In this document: one piece after another, positions 16,711 to 25,940 of the stretch
Layout of the letters: every line of letters starts with the position of its first letter
How positions within the stretch are numbered: the stretch's first letter is position 1
The notes under the pieces: generated by a model
Told to the model about the DNA's origin: nothing
Database searches by the model: none
Seen by the model: only the letters and a program-made list of their open reading frames with translations
Made by a program: the position numbers and the translations under genes
Source of the DNA: Algiphilus sp022763315
GTDB taxonomy: Bacteria > Pseudomonadota > Gammaproteobacteria > Nevskiales > Nevskiaceae
NCBI RefSeq assembly: GCF_965249985.1
Contig: NZ_OZ252280.1
Length of the DNA: 64,000 nt
Strand: one strand, 5' to 3'

Positions 16711-18312
16711 TCACGAGGGCGTGACGGTATCGAGCAGCGCATGCAGCGCCTGCAGATGGTCCGCCTCTGCCGCCGGCTTGTCCTGGCGCCAGCGATGAAT
16801 GCGCGGAAAGCGCAGCGCGACGCCAGCCTTGTGCCGCTTGCTCTGCTGAATGCCTTCAAAGGCAATCTCGAAGACCTGCAGCGGCTGCACGCTGCGCACA
16901 GGGCCGAAGCGCTCGATGGTGTGCTGACGGATCCAGCGGTCCATCTGCGTCAGCTCCTTGTCGGTGAGGCCGGAGTACGCCTTGGCCACGGGCACCAAGG
17001 CATCGCCGTCCCAGACCGCCAGGGTGTAGTCGGTGTACAGATTGGAACGCCGACCGTGCCCGGCCTGGGCATAGACGAGCACGGCATCGACGGTCAGAGG
17101 ATCGACCTTCCACTTCCACCAGATGCCGCGTCGACGCCCGCGCGTATAGGGTGCATCCGCGTGTTTGAGCATGAGCCCTTCGACCCCACGGCTGCGCGCC
17201 TCGGTGCGCAGCCGCGCCAGCGTCGCCCAATCCTCTGCGCTGACTAGCGGTGAGATGGTAATGGCCGCCGTGGACGCGGCGACGACTCCATCCAGTTGCT
17301 GCCGCCGCTGACGGGTTGATTGGTCGCGGATGTCGTTGCCGCCAAGCTCGAGCAGGTCATAGGCGAGATAGCGCACCGGCGCCTCGTCCAACAGACGGCG
17401 GCCGGGCTTCTGCTTGTTGATGCGGCGCTGCAGTTCGGCGAAGGGCCGGATGCCATCACGCCAGCAGACCACTTCGCCGTCCAGCACCGTGCCGTCGGGC
17501 AAGGCCATGGCCGCCGCCTCGATCTCGGGAAAGCGTCCCGCCAGAAGCTCCTCGCCGCGCGACCACAAGAAGACTTGGCCTTCTCGCCGGATCAACTGGG
17601 CGCGGATGCCGTCCCATTTCCACTCGATGAGGAAGTCGCCCGGCGTGCCGAGATCGGCCGGCGCGTCGTCCATCGGCGCTGCCAGGCAGAAGGGATAGGG
17701 TTGCGAGGCAACCGTACCGGCATCGGGGGGCGCACGCAGACGCGTGATCAGGGCGGCATCGGGCTGCCAATCGCCCATCAGACGCTGGGCGATGAGGTTT
17801 TCGTCCTGCGCCAGCGCCTGCGCCAGGGCGCGGGTGGCGAGCCCGGTGGACACCCCGACACGCAGGCCGCCGGTCAGCAGCTTGGTCAGCAGGAAGCACT
17901 CGCGCAGCGGCAGCCCCCGCCACCAGGCGGCGAGCTGGGCGCCGATGACGGCCTCGTCAGCCTGTGCCAGCGCGCGCAGTTCGGCCACCCAGGCGCCCAA
18001 GTCGCGGGACACGAGTTCCGGGTCCCCCGCGCTCCCATCATCGAAGAGCAGCGCAATGGTTTCCGCCAAATCGCCCACGTGGGCATGGCTGGATACCAGC
18101 ATCCAGTCGGCCACCCCGGCGGCATCAGCGGCCCAGGCCTTGAGCCGCGTCGGCGACAACAGGCGCTTGAGCCGGCGGCCGGTCAGGAAGTACAGCGCCC
18201 ACGCGGCGGCCTCGTCGTCGCTGTCACGGAAGTAGTCGACCATCAGTGCCAGCTTGCGTCCGGTCGCGCGGGTGGCGTCGAGCTGCTCGTAGAGCTGGGC
18301 GAAGCGCCTCAT
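16711..18312 (-). CDS. ATP-dependent DNA ligase of the repair cassette
   Basis: The 533-residue protein has an N-terminal DNA-binding region, then the adenylation domain with KWDG (Lys232, the nucleotidyl-lysine), GTVLDGEVV, EGLMLK, and the motif V-type WWKWK, followed by an OB-fold. This is the ATP-dependent ligase that travels with PdeM, Lhr-Core and an MBL exonuclease. It should seal nicks in a repair role, not in replication. Its ATG overlaps the exonuclease stop (ATGA), so the pair is coupled with the exonuclease first. Confidence 0.93.
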   Translation of the reverse strand: MRRFAQLYEQLDATRATGRKLALMVDYFRDSDDEAAAWALYFLTGRRLKRLLSPTRLKAWAADAAGVADWMLVSSHAHVGDLAETIALLFDDGSAGDPELVSRDLGAWVAELRALAQADEAVIGAQLAAWWRGLPLRECFLLTKLLTGGLRVGVSTGLATRALAQALAQDENLIAQRLMGDWQPDAALITRLRAPPDAGTVASQPYPFCLAAPMDDAPADLGTPGDFLIEWKWDGIRAQLIRREGQVFLWSRGEELLAGRFPEIEAAAMALPDGTVLDGEVVCWRDGIRPFAELQRRINKQKPGRRLLDEAPVRYLAYDLLELGGNDIRDQSTRQRRQQLDGVVAASTAAITISPLVSAEDWATLARLRTEARSRGVEGLMLKHADAPYTRGRRRGIWWKWKVDPLTVDAVLVYAQAGHGRRSNLYTDYTLAVWDGDALVPVAKAYSGLTDKELTQMDRWIRQHTIERFGPVRSVQPLQVFEIAFEGIQQSKRHKAGVALRFPRIHRWRQDKPAAEADHLQALHALLDTVTPS

Positions 18313-19307
18313 CCGTCGGCCTCGCCCTCGAAGGGCGTCCCGAGTTCGGCGGCCTGCCAGCCATGCTCGCGCAGATAGCGCACCAGGGTGTCGCTGTGGC
18401 CGTGCGTGGCGAGCACGCGCTGGCAGCCGGTCGCCCGGATGCTGTCGACCAGACCGCGCCAGTCGGCGTGGTCCGACAGCACAAAGCCCTGGTCATAGCC
18501 GCGGCGCCGCCGATTGCCGCGCACCCGCATCCAGCCGGAGACAAAACCGGTGGTCGCACCACGGAAACGGCGCATCCACGAGGTGCCGGCGGCACTCGGT
18601 GGCGCCATGATCAGATGGCCACGCCAGTCGTGATCACGCGGCTGTGCGGACACCGCTTCGGTGGGCACCATCGCGACGCCGGCGGCGCGATACACCGCCA
18701 CCAGTGGGGTCATGGCGCCATGCAGATAGACGGTCTGCCCGGTGTGCGCCAGCAGCCCGTTGAGGACCCGCTGCGCTTTGCCGAGGGCATAGCAGAACAG
18801 CACGGCGGGCTGGCCGTTGTCGGCCGCCCGCCGCCACCAATGAAAGACGTCCGCCACCACGTCGGCCGGGTCGGGCCAACGATAGACCGGGAGTGCGAAG
18901 GTGGCCTCGGTGATGAAGGTGTCACAGGGCACCGGCTCGAAAGGCGTACAGGTGGGGTCCGGATCGCGCTTGTAGTCGCCGGAGGCGACCCACACGCCTT
19001 CGCGCGCCTCGACGCGCACCTGCGCCGAACCCAGGATGTGCCCCGCGGGATGCAGCGACACCCGCGCACGTCCCAGCGTCAGCGGCTCGCGCCACTCCAG
19101 CGGCCGGATGGGCGCCGCCTGCCCGAGCCGCTGGTGCATGACACCCAGCGACTCGCGGGCGCACCAGATGACGCCGTGCCCGGCGCGCGCATGGTCGGCG
19201 TGGGCGTGGGTGATGACAGCGCGCGGTACGGGCCGCCACGGGTCGATATGGAAATCTCCCGCTGCGCAGTACAGCCCTTCCGGTCGTGTTTCGATCAAGC
19301 CCGCCAT
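18309..19307 (-). CDS. Ligase-associated DNA exonuclease, metallo-beta-lactamase fold
   Basis: This 332-residue protein has the metal-binding motif THAHADHA near residue 34, then HPAGHILGSAQ, SGDYKRDPDPTC and a C-terminal HGHSDTLVRYL, matching the exonuclease (SNM1/CPSF-like) of the Lhr-Core/PdeM/ligase cassette. It is the first gene of the exonuclease-ligase half. The start ATG gives MAGLIETRPEGLYC, a normal N-terminus for the family. Confidence 0.9.
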   Translation of the reverse strand: MAGLIETRPEGLYCAAGDFHIDPWRPVPRAVITHAHADHARAGHGVIWCARESLGVMHQRLGQAAPIRPLEWREPLTLGRARVSLHPAGHILGSAQVRVEAREGVWVASGDYKRDPDPTCTPFEPVPCDTFITEATFALPVYRWPDPADVVADVFHWWRRAADNGQPAVLFCYALGKAQRVLNGLLAHTGQTVYLHGAMTPLVAVYRAAGVAMVPTEAVSAQPRDHDWRGHLIMAPPSAAGTSWMRRFRGATTGFVSGWMRVRGNRRRRGYDQGFVLSDHADWRGLVDSIRATGCQRVLATHGHSDTLVRYLREHGWQAAELGTPFEGEADG

Positions 19308-19322
19308 GCCGGCAGGCTAGCG

Positions 19323-20609
19323 CTAGCCCACCGTGGGTGGCCAGGTTGCGCGGACTTCGTCCAACAGCGCCAGATGACGTGCCACGGCGCCCCGGTTGGC
19401 GGCTACCGCTTCGGCGGCGGCCTGCCCCATGGTGGCGCGCGTGTCGGGCTCGGCGAACAAGGCGGCAATGTCCACCGCCAGGTCCTGCGCGCTGGCCACC
19501 TCCTGCGCCCCACCGGCATCGACCAGCAGCCGCCGCGCATCCACAAAGTGGAACATATGCGGACCAAACAGCACGGGCAGCCCGATGGATGCCGGCTCCA
19601 GAAGATTGTGACCGCCGATCTCGACCAGGCTGCCGCCGATGAAGGCGACATCCGCCATCGCCAGATAGGCGAACATCTCGCCGGTGCTGTCACCCAGCAG
19701 GAGCGGCGTATCGGAGGGGATCTCGGCAGCGTCGCTGAAGCCGCTGCGGCGCGCGTAGCGCCAGCCGTCCCGGTCCAGTGCGCGCGCCACCGCCTCGAAG
19801 CGCTGCGGATGCCGCGGCACGAGGACGAGGCAGGCATCCGGGTACCAGCGCAGCAAGTCACGGTGCGCGGCCAGCACCGCGGCCTCTTCGCCGTCGTGGG
19901 TACTGGCAGCGATCCAGACGGGACGTGAGCCGAGCGCCTCGCGCCATTGCCGCCCGCGTTGCAAAGCCGCCTCGGGCGGCGTCAGATCAAATTTGATGTT
20001 GCCCGCGCAGACGACGTTGGGGGCTCCCAGCGAGCGGAAGCGCAAGGCATCGGCTTCGCTCTGGGTAGCCACCAGCGTGACCTGCTGCAGGACCTTGGCA
20101 ATACTCCCCCGGATGCGGTCATAGCCGCGCAGCGAGCGCGGCGACAGGCGCGCGTTGGCGATGAACACGGGAATGCGACGCTGCGCCAGCACTGCAAAAA
20201 GGTGGGGCCACAGCTCGGTTTCCAGTACCAGGCACACCTGCGGCTGCACGCGATGCAGAAAGCGGCGCACCATGCCGGGCAGATCGAAAGGCACATAGCT
20301 GTGGCGGACGCGCTGGCCCCAGATATCCCGCACCGCCTGGGAGCCGGTGGTGGTCATGGTCGTGATCCAGATGCTGCCTTCGCCGTGGCGCGCCACCAGG
20401 GCATCGATCAGCGGCCGTGCGGCCACCACTTCTCCCAGCGAGGCGGCATGCACCCACACCGCGATGGGGCGTTCCATACGACGCACCCAGCCGAGTCGCT
20501 CGGGCCACCGGCCGGCGGCATCACCCTGGCGGCGCGCGCGCAACGTGAGCAGCAGCGTGGCCGGCCATACGCCGAGGTTGAGCACGATGCGATACAACAG
20601 ACGCAGCAT
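19323..20609 (-). CDS. waaA: 3-deoxy-D-manno-octulosonic acid transferase (Kdo transferase)
   Basis: WaaA attaches Kdo to lipid A at the inner membrane. The 428-residue protein has an N-terminal membrane anchor (LLYRIVLNLGVWPATLLL), IAVWVHAASLGEV, TTMTTTGSQAV, YVPFDLPGMVRRF, LETELWPHLF and the C-terminal GGSLVEIGGHNLLEPA typical of glycosyltransferase family 30. It follows the Kdo kinase gene by 5 nt. With a Kdo kinase present, the enzyme may add a single Kdo, as in Haemophilus-type systems; the sequence alone does not decide this. Confidence 0.96.
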   Translation of the reverse strand: MLRLLYRIVLNLGVWPATLLLTLRARRQGDAAGRWPERLGWVRRMERPIAVWVHAASLGEVVAARPLIDALVARHGEGSIWITTMTTTGSQAVRDIWGQRVRHSYVPFDLPGMVRRFLHRVQPQVCLVLETELWPHLFAVLAQRRIPVFIANARLSPRSLRGYDRIRGSIAKVLQQVTLVATQSEADALRFRSLGAPNVVCAGNIKFDLTPPEAALQRGRQWREALGSRPVWIAASTHDGEEAAVLAAHRDLLRWYPDACLVLVPRHPQRFEAVARALDRDGWRYARRSGFSDAAEIPSDTPLLLGDSTGEMFAYLAMADVAFIGGSLVEIGGHNLLEPASIGLPVLFGPHMFHFVDARRLLVDAGGAQEVASAQDLAVDIAALFAEPDTRATMGQAAAEAVAANRGAVARHLALLDEVRATWPPTVG

Positions 20610-20614
20610 GGCGC

Positions 20615-21358
20615 TCAGGCACCCGCGTGCTGGTAGCCGTCGATCAGGGCCTGCCAGTCGCCGACGTCGTCATAGTGAAAGACGGTCACGCCATCGCGCG
20701 CCCGGCGCAGGGAGCGGCGCAACCGGGCAAGCCCCAGATGCAGCAACCAGCCGGGTGCGGCTTCACGGGCGCGGTCGAAATCGATGAGATGCAGGCCGCC
20801 GTGGTCATCCACCAGCAGATTGCTGACATTGAGATCCGGATGGTGCACCCGCAAACGATGCAAGCGCGCGATCAGCACCCCCACAGCGTTCCAGAAGGCG
20901 GGCAGCTGTGGCGCTTCGGCGAGCACTTCGCGCAAGGCGCGCACCGCACGAATCTGCTCCATGAGCAGCGCGCCGCGATAGGTACCCCGTCCGCGCCAGA
21001 CCCCGGCGGCCACCGGTGCCGGTACCGGCAGACCACCGGCGTGCAGCTTTTCAAGCAGGCGGAATTCCTGGAAGGGACGGGTCCGCCATAGCCCTGGCCA
21101 GACATAGCGTTCTTCCGCGAACTTGCCCGGCAGCCCGCCCCGACGGTAGCCACGCAGCACCCAGTGACACTGCTCGCCGTCAATGAACAGCACGCTGCCG
21201 CGACCCGCCACTTGGTCGCGCACCCGAAAATGCTGACGGTAGTAGCTGGGGTCGAAGAGCCAGGCACCAGGCTCCGCAACGCGAAGCGTGTCACACACGA
21301 GGGCGAGCCTGCCATCCTCGAAGAGCTCGGCGCGCGCGGCCGCAGGGTCATTCGGCAT
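20615..21358 (-). CDS. kdkA: 3-deoxy-D-manno-octulosonic acid kinase
   Basis: KdkA phosphorylates the Kdo residue of lipid A. The 247-residue protein has the kinase-like motifs HHPDLNVSNLLVD (catalytic loop) and LIDFDRAR (metal-binding Asp), and the family N-terminal region (FDPSYYRQ, GRGSVLFI, WVLRGYRRGG). It precedes waaA in the same unit and is divergent from the lipid A acyltransferase gene at 21451. Confidence 0.93.
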   Translation of the reverse strand: MPNDPAAARAELFEDGRLALVCDTLRVAEPGAWLFDPSYYRQHFRVRDQVAGRGSVLFIDGEQCHWVLRGYRRGGLPGKFAEERYVWPGLWRTRPFQEFRLLEKLHAGGLPVPAPVAAGVWRGRGTYRGALLMEQIRAVRALREVLAEAPQLPAFWNAVGVLIARLHRLRVHHPDLNVSNLLVDDHGGLHLIDFDRAREAAPGWLLHLGLARLRRSLRRARDGVTVFHYDDVGDWQALIDGYQHAGA

Positions 21359-21450
21359 GTCGGCTGGGGAGCGGGGTAACGGAGCGTTTACACTCGCAGT
21401 CTATCTGTTTCGCGTTCCGGCGCATTGTGCGCCCTGCGTCCGCATTCCCC

Positions 21451-22371
21451 ATGCAGCCCTCCCGCACGTCTTCCTCTGCCTTTCATCCGCGCTACTGGCC
21501 GCACTGGCTGCTGGTCGGCGTCTTGCGTGCCCTCGCATGGCTGCCGCTGTCGGCCCAACGCGGGCTCGGACGCCAACTCGGCAGACTGAGTCATCGCCTG
21601 CTCAAGCGACGCCGCGAAATCACGCGCATCAATCTTTCGCTCTGCTTTCCCGACAAGGCGCCGGACGAGATCGACGCCCTCGTGCGCGCCCATTTTGTGT
21701 CGGTCGGCATCGGCTTCTTCGAAACCTTGTCGGCATGGTGGAAGCCATCACGCGTGCTGGCGCCGCGTCTGAAAGTCGAGGGTCTGGAGCATCTGGAAGC
21801 CGCCAAACGGGAGGGCGGCGTCATCCTGCTGACTGGCCACTTCACCACGCTGGAATTGGCGGCGCGCGCACTGTGCGAGGCCGGCGTGACCTTCCACGCC
21901 ATGTACCGCCGCCACAACGATCCGGTGTTCGAGCGCGTGATGCAGGCGCTGCGCAGCCGGCACAGCGGGCGACCCGCTCTGCAACGCGAACAGCTGCGCC
22001 CCTTGGTACGGGCGCTGCGCCAGGGCGAGGCCATCTGGTACGGACCGGACCAGGCGCTGCCCCAGGGCACCCTCTTCGTCGATTTCTTCGGTGTCCCCAC
22101 CCCCACACTGTCGGCGACCAGCAAACTCGCCGAGTACGGTCGCGCCCGGGTCGTACCCTTCTACCCCCGGCGCGAGGGCCGCAACCTCGTCGTCCGCATT
22201 GAGCCTGCCTGGGAGAACTTCCCCAGCGACGACGTCGCGAAAGACGCCCGCCGCGTGAATGCGGCCCTCGAAGAAGGCGTACGGATGGCCCTCCCGGATT
22301 ACTTCTGGATCCATCGTCGCTTCAAGATCCGTCCGCCGGGCCTGCCACCGGTCTACCCCAAGCGCCGCTAG
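21451..22371 (+). CDS. Lipid A biosynthesis lauroyl-type acyltransferase
   Basis: The 306-residue protein belongs to the LpxL/LpxM family that adds secondary acyl chains to Kdo-lipid A. It has a hydrophobic N-terminal helix, RRREITRINLSLCFP, the catalytic GHFTTLE (H-x4-E), YRRHNDPVFE, and the C-terminal YFWIHRRFKIRPPG. I chose ATG 21451 over a GTG eight codons upstream. The neighbouring waaA-kdkA genes act just before it in the pathway. Whether it is LpxL or LpxM cannot be told here. Confidence 0.92.
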   Translation: MQPSRTSSSAFHPRYWPHWLLVGVLRALAWLPLSAQRGLGRQLGRLSHRLLKRRREITRINLSLCFPDKAPDEIDALVRAHFVSVGIGFFETLSAWWKPSRVLAPRLKVEGLEHLEAAKREGGVILLTGHFTTLELAARALCEAGVTFHAMYRRHNDPVFERVMQALRSRHSGRPALQREQLRPLVRALRQGEAIWYGPDQALPQGTLFVDFFGVPTPTLSATSKLAEYGRARVVPFYPRREGRNLVVRIEPAWENFPSDDVAKDARRVNAALEEGVRMALPDYFWIHRRFKIRPPGLPPVYPKRR

Positions 22372-22454
22372 GCACAGGCTTGCCTGCGCCACCGTCAAGG
22401 TGTTGGGTACTATGGGCGCTCGACGTCACTGTCCCCCGCTTACCGGACCCCGTC

Positions 22455-23480
22455 ATGGTCACTCGATTTCCCTTGATCCCCGCCGTGGTGACACTGGTCG
22501 CCGCGCTCTGTTCTTCCCTCGCCTTCGCCAGCACCGAAGAAGCGCGCCGCCTGCTCAATGAGGGGCGCGCGGCCCAGGCGCTGAACGTGCTGGAGAAGCA
22601 CCTGGAGGGCAGTCCACAGGATGCCGAGGCGCGCTTCCTGCGCGGACTGGCGCTGTCACGTACCGGCCGACGCGATCAGGCCATCGAGGTCTTCGCCAAC
22701 CTTACCCGCGATTACCCACAGCTGCCCGAGCCCTACAACAATCTCGCCGTGATCTACGCCCAGCAAGGGGATTACGAGAAAGCGCGCGACGCCCTCGAAG
22801 CGGCGCTGGCGACACACCCCAGCTACGCGACAGCGCACGAGAATCTGGGCGACATCTATGCTGCGCTGGCATCGGCTTCCTACAACCGGGCACTGATGCT
22901 GGACGAGAACAATCCCTCGGCGCGGCAAAAGCTGAAGTTGATGGAGCGTCTCGGCGCCAGCCTGCCAGCGACGCGGCCAAATCTCACCGCCACCGAGCGC
23001 AGCGACAGCACACCGGTGCAGCCGAGCGACGATGCCCCAGCTTCCGCGGGCGCAACCACCCCCACGGAGACCGCGACGCCGGCGCCCGCCAGCAGTGCCC
23101 CGGCCGCGGCCCCTGCGCCCACTTCCACCGCCGAACGCGCCACCCGCGAGCGCATCTCGGCAGCCGTCTATGACTGGGCCCAGGCCTGGCAGAACCAGCA
23201 AGTGGATGCCTATCTGGATGCCTATGCGCCCGACTTCGACCCCGCCGGCGGCCTTAGTCGCTCGGCCTGGGAGGCGCAGCGCCGGGAGCGCGTGCGCAGC
23301 CCCGAGCGCATCGTCGTGCGGGTGCGCGATCCGGACATCCAGATCGTCGATTCGGATCGTGCGCGCGTCACCTTCCAGCAGGAATACGAATCCGATAGCT
23401 ACAGCGACGTCACCACCAAGGTGCTGGACCTGCGTCGGATCGGTGATCGTTGGCTGATCCTGCGCGAAACCACACGCTGA
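22455..23480 (+). CDS. Exported TPR protein with C-terminal Cds6/NTF2-like domain
   Basis: The 341-residue protein has a signal peptide (to SLAFAS), TPR repeats from about residue 25 to 140 (EEARRLLNEGRAAQALNVL, DYEKARDALEAALATHP), a disordered Pro/Ala/Thr linker (about 155-225) and a C-terminal domain with WAQAWQNQQVDAYLDAYAPDF and RVTFQQEYESDSYSDVTTK. The last domain is clearly homologous to the C-terminal domain of the L,D-transpeptidase 180 bp downstream. A periplasmic role in peptidoglycan maintenance is inferred from this pairing. Confidence 0.8.
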   Translation: MVTRFPLIPAVVTLVAALCSSLAFASTEEARRLLNEGRAAQALNVLEKHLEGSPQDAEARFLRGLALSRTGRRDQAIEVFANLTRDYPQLPEPYNNLAVIYAQQGDYEKARDALEAALATHPSYATAHENLGDIYAALASASYNRALMLDENNPSARQKLKLMERLGASLPATRPNLTATERSDSTPVQPSDDAPASAGATTPTETATPAPASSAPAAAPAPTSTAERATRERISAAVYDWAQAWQNQQVDAYLDAYAPDFDPAGGLSRSAWEAQRRERVRSPERIVVRVRDPDIQIVDSDRARVTFQQEYESDSYSDVTTKVLDLRRIGDRWLILRETTR

Positions 23481-23662
23481 CGCGCTGGGACACCTTTTAT
23501 GCGGTCGCCCCGCCTCGCGCTCCATGCGTTTCGGTCGCCCCGTCCTGGCCGGACGACTTCTGTTTGTGATCGACGCCTCCGCCCCCGTTCCCGCGCGCCT
23601 GGACAAAGAGTGGGCGGATCCAATCTCCGACGGATGGGGACCGGCACCGGCCTCGACGGGCG

Positions 23663-24967
23663 ATGAGTAAGCCGACATCGCGCCTTCTCCGCGCCCGCAC
23701 CCACCGCGGCCTGGCCGCGCGAAGATGGGCAAGCGTTGCTTGCGTGCTGCTGGCCGCGGCTGCTGGCGCCGAGGCCCGGCTGCTGACGCCGCCACTGCTC
23801 GACGCGCCGGTGCCCCCCCCGTCGGCGGCGCCGGAGGATCGCCTGATCGCCGCCGCACAGGCCTTCGAGCGCGGACAGGCGCGTCTCGCCCTCGATACAG
23901 TGGATGCGCTCATTGATGACGAGCCGACCTTCCGCGTCGCCCACTATCTGCGCGGGCGCATCTTTGGGGCGCTCTCCGGCATTCCTACCCCCCGTCTGTT
24001 GCCAGAGCACGGCGACGCATTGGCGGCCCTGGCCGAGGAACTCGAACTGCGGCTGGCACGCAACAGCCTCGACGAGGCGCGCCATATGCAGCCTACCGCG
24101 GTGCTGGCCTTGCCTGATGATGTGCGGTATCTGCTGGCAGTGGATCTGTCCGCGGCGCGCCTCTATCTGCTGGAAAACGGGCCGGACGGTGTGCGGCTGA
24201 TCGCCGACCGCTACGCCGCCATGGGCAGTGCCGGATTCGGTAAGGAGCGCGAAGGCGACCTCCGGACGCCGCTCGGCATTTATCGCATCACCGAGTGGAA
24301 GGACGACGCCTCGCTGCCAGAGCTGTACGGCCATGGCGCCTTTCCGGTGGACTATCCCAATGATTGGGATCGCCATCGCCGCCGCACCGGCTACGGCATC
24401 TGGCTGCATGGCGTGCCGCGCGACACCTATACGCGGGTTCCGCGCTCTTCGGAGGGCTGCGTCACCCTTTCCAACGACGCCATGGCATGGCTGCACGACT
24501 ACATCGACATCGGCGTGACCCCCGTGGTGCTGGCTGACAGGCTGCAGTGGGCCACGCGCGAGGCCGTGGCCAGCGAACGCGCCCGCTTCAAGACGCGCAT
24601 CGACGACTGGCGCGATGCATGGGCGCAACGCGACACGGAACGTTATCTGAGCTTCTACGCCGACAATTTCACCACCGAGCACCAGGCGCGCCCGCACTTC
24701 GCTGCGCACAAGCGCGCGGTCAACGCCGGCAAGGCATGGATCGACGTGGAACTGCGCGATCTCACCATCTTCGACTACCCCGGCGAGGACGATCTACGGC
24801 TGGTCAGCTTCGTACAGGACTACCGCAGCGACAACTATGAATCGGTGTCGCGCAAACGCCAGTACTGGCGCCTGCAGGCGGACGGCAGTTGGCGCATCGA
24901 GCGTGAAGTCGAACTTGAGGAACGCGAGATCGAGCCCACCGCGCTCAGTGCGGAAGCACGCCCCTGA
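23663..24967 (+). CDS. L,D-transpeptidase family protein with C-terminal Cds6/NTF2-like domain
   Basis: The 434-residue protein has a signal peptide, a short helical region, a YkuD catalytic domain (about 150-290) with GIWLHGV (His249) and SSEGCVTLS (Cys266), and a C-terminal NTF2-like domain (about 315-420; WRDAWAQRDTERYLSFYADNF). YkuD enzymes cross-link peptidoglycan through diaminopimelate, or attach or cleave lipoprotein; in this subfamily (E. coli DpaA/YafK-like architecture) the exact reaction varies. It overlaps the convergent MpaA-like gene by 23 bp at the 3' end. Confidence 0.9.
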   Translation: MSKPTSRLLRARTHRGLAARRWASVACVLLAAAAGAEARLLTPPLLDAPVPPPSAAPEDRLIAAAQAFERGQARLALDTVDALIDDEPTFRVAHYLRGRIFGALSGIPTPRLLPEHGDALAALAEELELRLARNSLDEARHMQPTAVLALPDDVRYLLAVDLSAARLYLLENGPDGVRLIADRYAAMGSAGFGKEREGDLRTPLGIYRITEWKDDASLPELYGHGAFPVDYPNDWDRHRRRTGYGIWLHGVPRDTYTRVPRSSEGCVTLSNDAMAWLHDYIDIGVTPVVLADRLQWATREAVASERARFKTRIDDWRDAWAQRDTERYLSFYADNFTTEHQARPHFAAHKRAVNAGKAWIDVELRDLTIFDYPGEDDLRLVSFVQDYRSDNYESVSRKRQYWRLQADGSWRIEREVELEEREIEPTALSAEARP

Positions 24968-25934
24968 GTTGCACGGGCAGCGGCGGCGGCGTCAGCCAGG
25001 GGCCGGCCTGTCGCGCATCACGATCCGCGATATCGGGCGCAACCGGCAGACCCGGCGCGACATGCTGAACGATCCACTGCTCCAGATCGCGCCACATCTC
25101 GGCCGCCTGACGCGCCGTGGGCATGATGCCGGCATGCGGTAATTCCGGTGTCACCACCGGAATCCCGAGATACTCGCCCGCCCAGCGCCCTAACGACCCT
25201 GGATAGGTGCCGAGCTGGTCCAGCTTCAGAAAACCCAGACGCTCGGGCGCCTCGTGGCGCCTTCCGTCGAAATCCAGCAGTCCCAGCGGGGCGTGCATGG
25301 CCACCACCACATCCGGCGCGAAGCGAATGATCTGCTCCGCCAGCCATTGGCTCTCGGGCTCGGATAACGCATCCGGTCCGGGATAGCGGCGCGGATCGCT
25401 ACCGGTCTGCTGGCGCCAGTGCGGCAAGGCGGCGCGCTGCCAATCCGGCGAGGGGAAATTGCGGTTCAGATCCACGCCGTTGGCATTGACGCGGGTCGCT
25501 GGTCGGCGCAGCAGGCCATCCGGGTTCAACGCCGGAATCACGCGCCAATGCATGCTGCGGTTCTGGCGTTGCTGGAGTTCGGCCATGAACTGGAACACGA
25601 CGCTGACCGAGGACAATTCATCGCCATGGATGCCGCCAAAAAGCAGCACGCGCACCGGCGGGCGGCCGTCCGACGGCTTCGTGACGGCGGGAAAATCCGC
25701 GTACAGCAGCGGCCAACCCTCCACCGAAGCAACGCCGGAGGCGCGCAGCGCCGACAGTGCGCAATGCTCGGGATGCACCGAAGCTAGGCGCGCCTCAATG
25801 TGGGCGCAACTGCGCGCGACACTGGCCAGAGGAAGGGCCGCTGCGCCCTCCGTACGCCCTACGGAGAGAGCGCCGGTCGCCGTCGCCAGAGCGACAATAC
25901 CCACCAGACAGGATGCGGGACGGAAAGCCCGCAT
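24945..25934 (-). CDS. M14-family zinc carboxypeptidase, murein amidase MpaA-like
   Basis: The 329-residue protein has a signal peptide and the M14 zinc site: GGIHGDE (His103, Glu106), His214 in AMHAPLGLLD, with substrate-site NPDGL and GVDLNRNFP, and the probable catalytic Glu264 in TPELPHAG. MpaA cleaves the gamma-D-Glu-diaminopimelate bond in murein peptides; the location next to an L,D-transpeptidase supports peptidoglycan metabolism. Unlike E. coli MpaA, this protein appears exported. It starts 6 nt after dsbA ends, on the same strand. Confidence 0.82.
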   Translation of the reverse strand: MRAFRPASCLVGIVALATATGALSVGRTEGAAALPLASVARSCAHIEARLASVHPEHCALSALRASGVASVEGWPLLYADFPAVTKPSDGRPPVRVLLFGGIHGDELSSVSVVFQFMAELQQRQNRSMHWRVIPALNPDGLLRRPATRVNANGVDLNRNFPSPDWQRAALPHWRQQTGSDPRRYPGPDALSEPESQWLAEQIIRFAPDVVVAMHAPLGLLDFDGRRHEAPERLGFLKLDQLGTYPGSLGRWAGEYLGIPVVTPELPHAGIMPTARQAAEMWRDLEQWIVQHVAPGLPVAPDIADRDARQAGPWLTPPPLPVQLRGVLPH

Positions 25935-25940
25935 CGCCGG

